Shown piece by piece: positions 16,889 through 16,940 of a stretch of 16,940 nucleotides of DNA. Positions within the stretch are counted from its first letter, which is position 1; each line of letters begins with the position of its first letter. Source of the DNA: Isohypsibius dastychi (Eukaryota > Tardigrada > Eutardigrada > Parachela > Isohypsibiidae); NCBI GenBank assembly GCA_034696485.1, contig JAQIWT010000637.1, forward strand, positions 1 to 16,940, written 5' to 3'. The notes beneath the pieces are model-generated. The model did no database searches. It was not told the DNA's origin and was given only the letters and a program-made list of their open reading frames with translations. The position numbers and the translations under genes were made by a program.

Positions 16889-16916
16889 GGGGTCGGGGGA
16901 GGAGGGGGGGGGGGGG
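16889..16916 (+). repeat. G-rich tract with long G run
   Basis: Several G runs (ggggg, ggggg, then a run of 13 or so) are separated by single short spacers, so this could form a G-quadruplex on the plus strand. Exact run length is uncertain in such sequence. Confidence 0.75.
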
Positions 16917-16940
16917 AATGGAATAATCAGACATCCGCTC

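Larger units (their letters stand above)
16485..16940. other. Right-end non-coding region
   Basis: It contains the inverted repeat at 16557-16596, an AT-rich stretch (about 16741-16765, ttattataataataata) and a G-rich block near 16889-16916 with a terminal run of over ten G. No supported gene was seen. A small plus-strand open frame at 16614-16820 has no homology or signals. Confidence 0.4.

Noticed and set aside
1-16940. tRNA, rRNA or transposase/reverse transcriptase genes
   Set aside because: Looked for by eye on both strands, including T-loop-like GGTTCGA strings; none sat in a foldable tRNA and no transposon protein motif was seen.

Overview
The window looks like compact invertebrate nuclear DNA. 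Genes are intron-rich. Many introns are about 53 to 90 nt, and acceptors are mostly of the tttcag/tttag type. Gene density is about one per 2.4 kb, and all recognisable proteins are metazoan. A nematode or another small ecdysozoan is my best guess, inferred from gene and intron style only. No bacterial, plasmid, phage or CRISPR features are present. All gene models are hand-spliced: donors and acceptors were chosen so that reading phase is kept and, where possible, so that family homology continues across each junction.

Left block, plus strand (1-6058). The last exons of a BET (BRD2/3/4-type) gene carry the ET domain. Next is a four-exon gene of unknown function (1284-2365). After only 55 nt comes a ten-exon eIF4A-class DEAD-box RNA helicase gene (2421-6058) whose motifs Ia, Ib and V are altered. 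Its last intron is 984 nt and holds a 20-bp minisatellite, inverted-repeat DNA and a C25-GC-G11 tract. A diverged copy of the eIF4A leader exon lies at 124-186, inside or just before the BET gene's intron.

Middle block, minus strand (6645-12177). A complete eleven-exon rabaptin-5 gene encodes 855 residues and ends in a FYVE zinc finger, a part vertebrate rabaptin-5 lacks. It converges on eIF4A. Upstream of it is a short Shisa-like single-pass membrane protein gene in the same orientation.

Right block. A BTB/POZ protein gene lies on the minus strand (13581-15392). It is divergent, by about 120 nt, from a plus-strand gene for a secreted, probably GPI-anchored orphan protein (15515-16484). A possible small plus-strand transcription unit lies around 12627-13140. 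The right end has a perfect 16-bp inverted repeat and a G-rich tract.

The genes do not form one pathway. They cover chromatin reading (BET), translation initiation (eIF4A-like), early endosome tethering (rabaptin), receptor maturation or trafficking (Shisa-like), BTB-type adaptor function and the cell surface (GPI protein). The points most worth following are the motif-altered eIF4A, the duplicated leader exon, the intronic minisatellite and the two orphan proteins.
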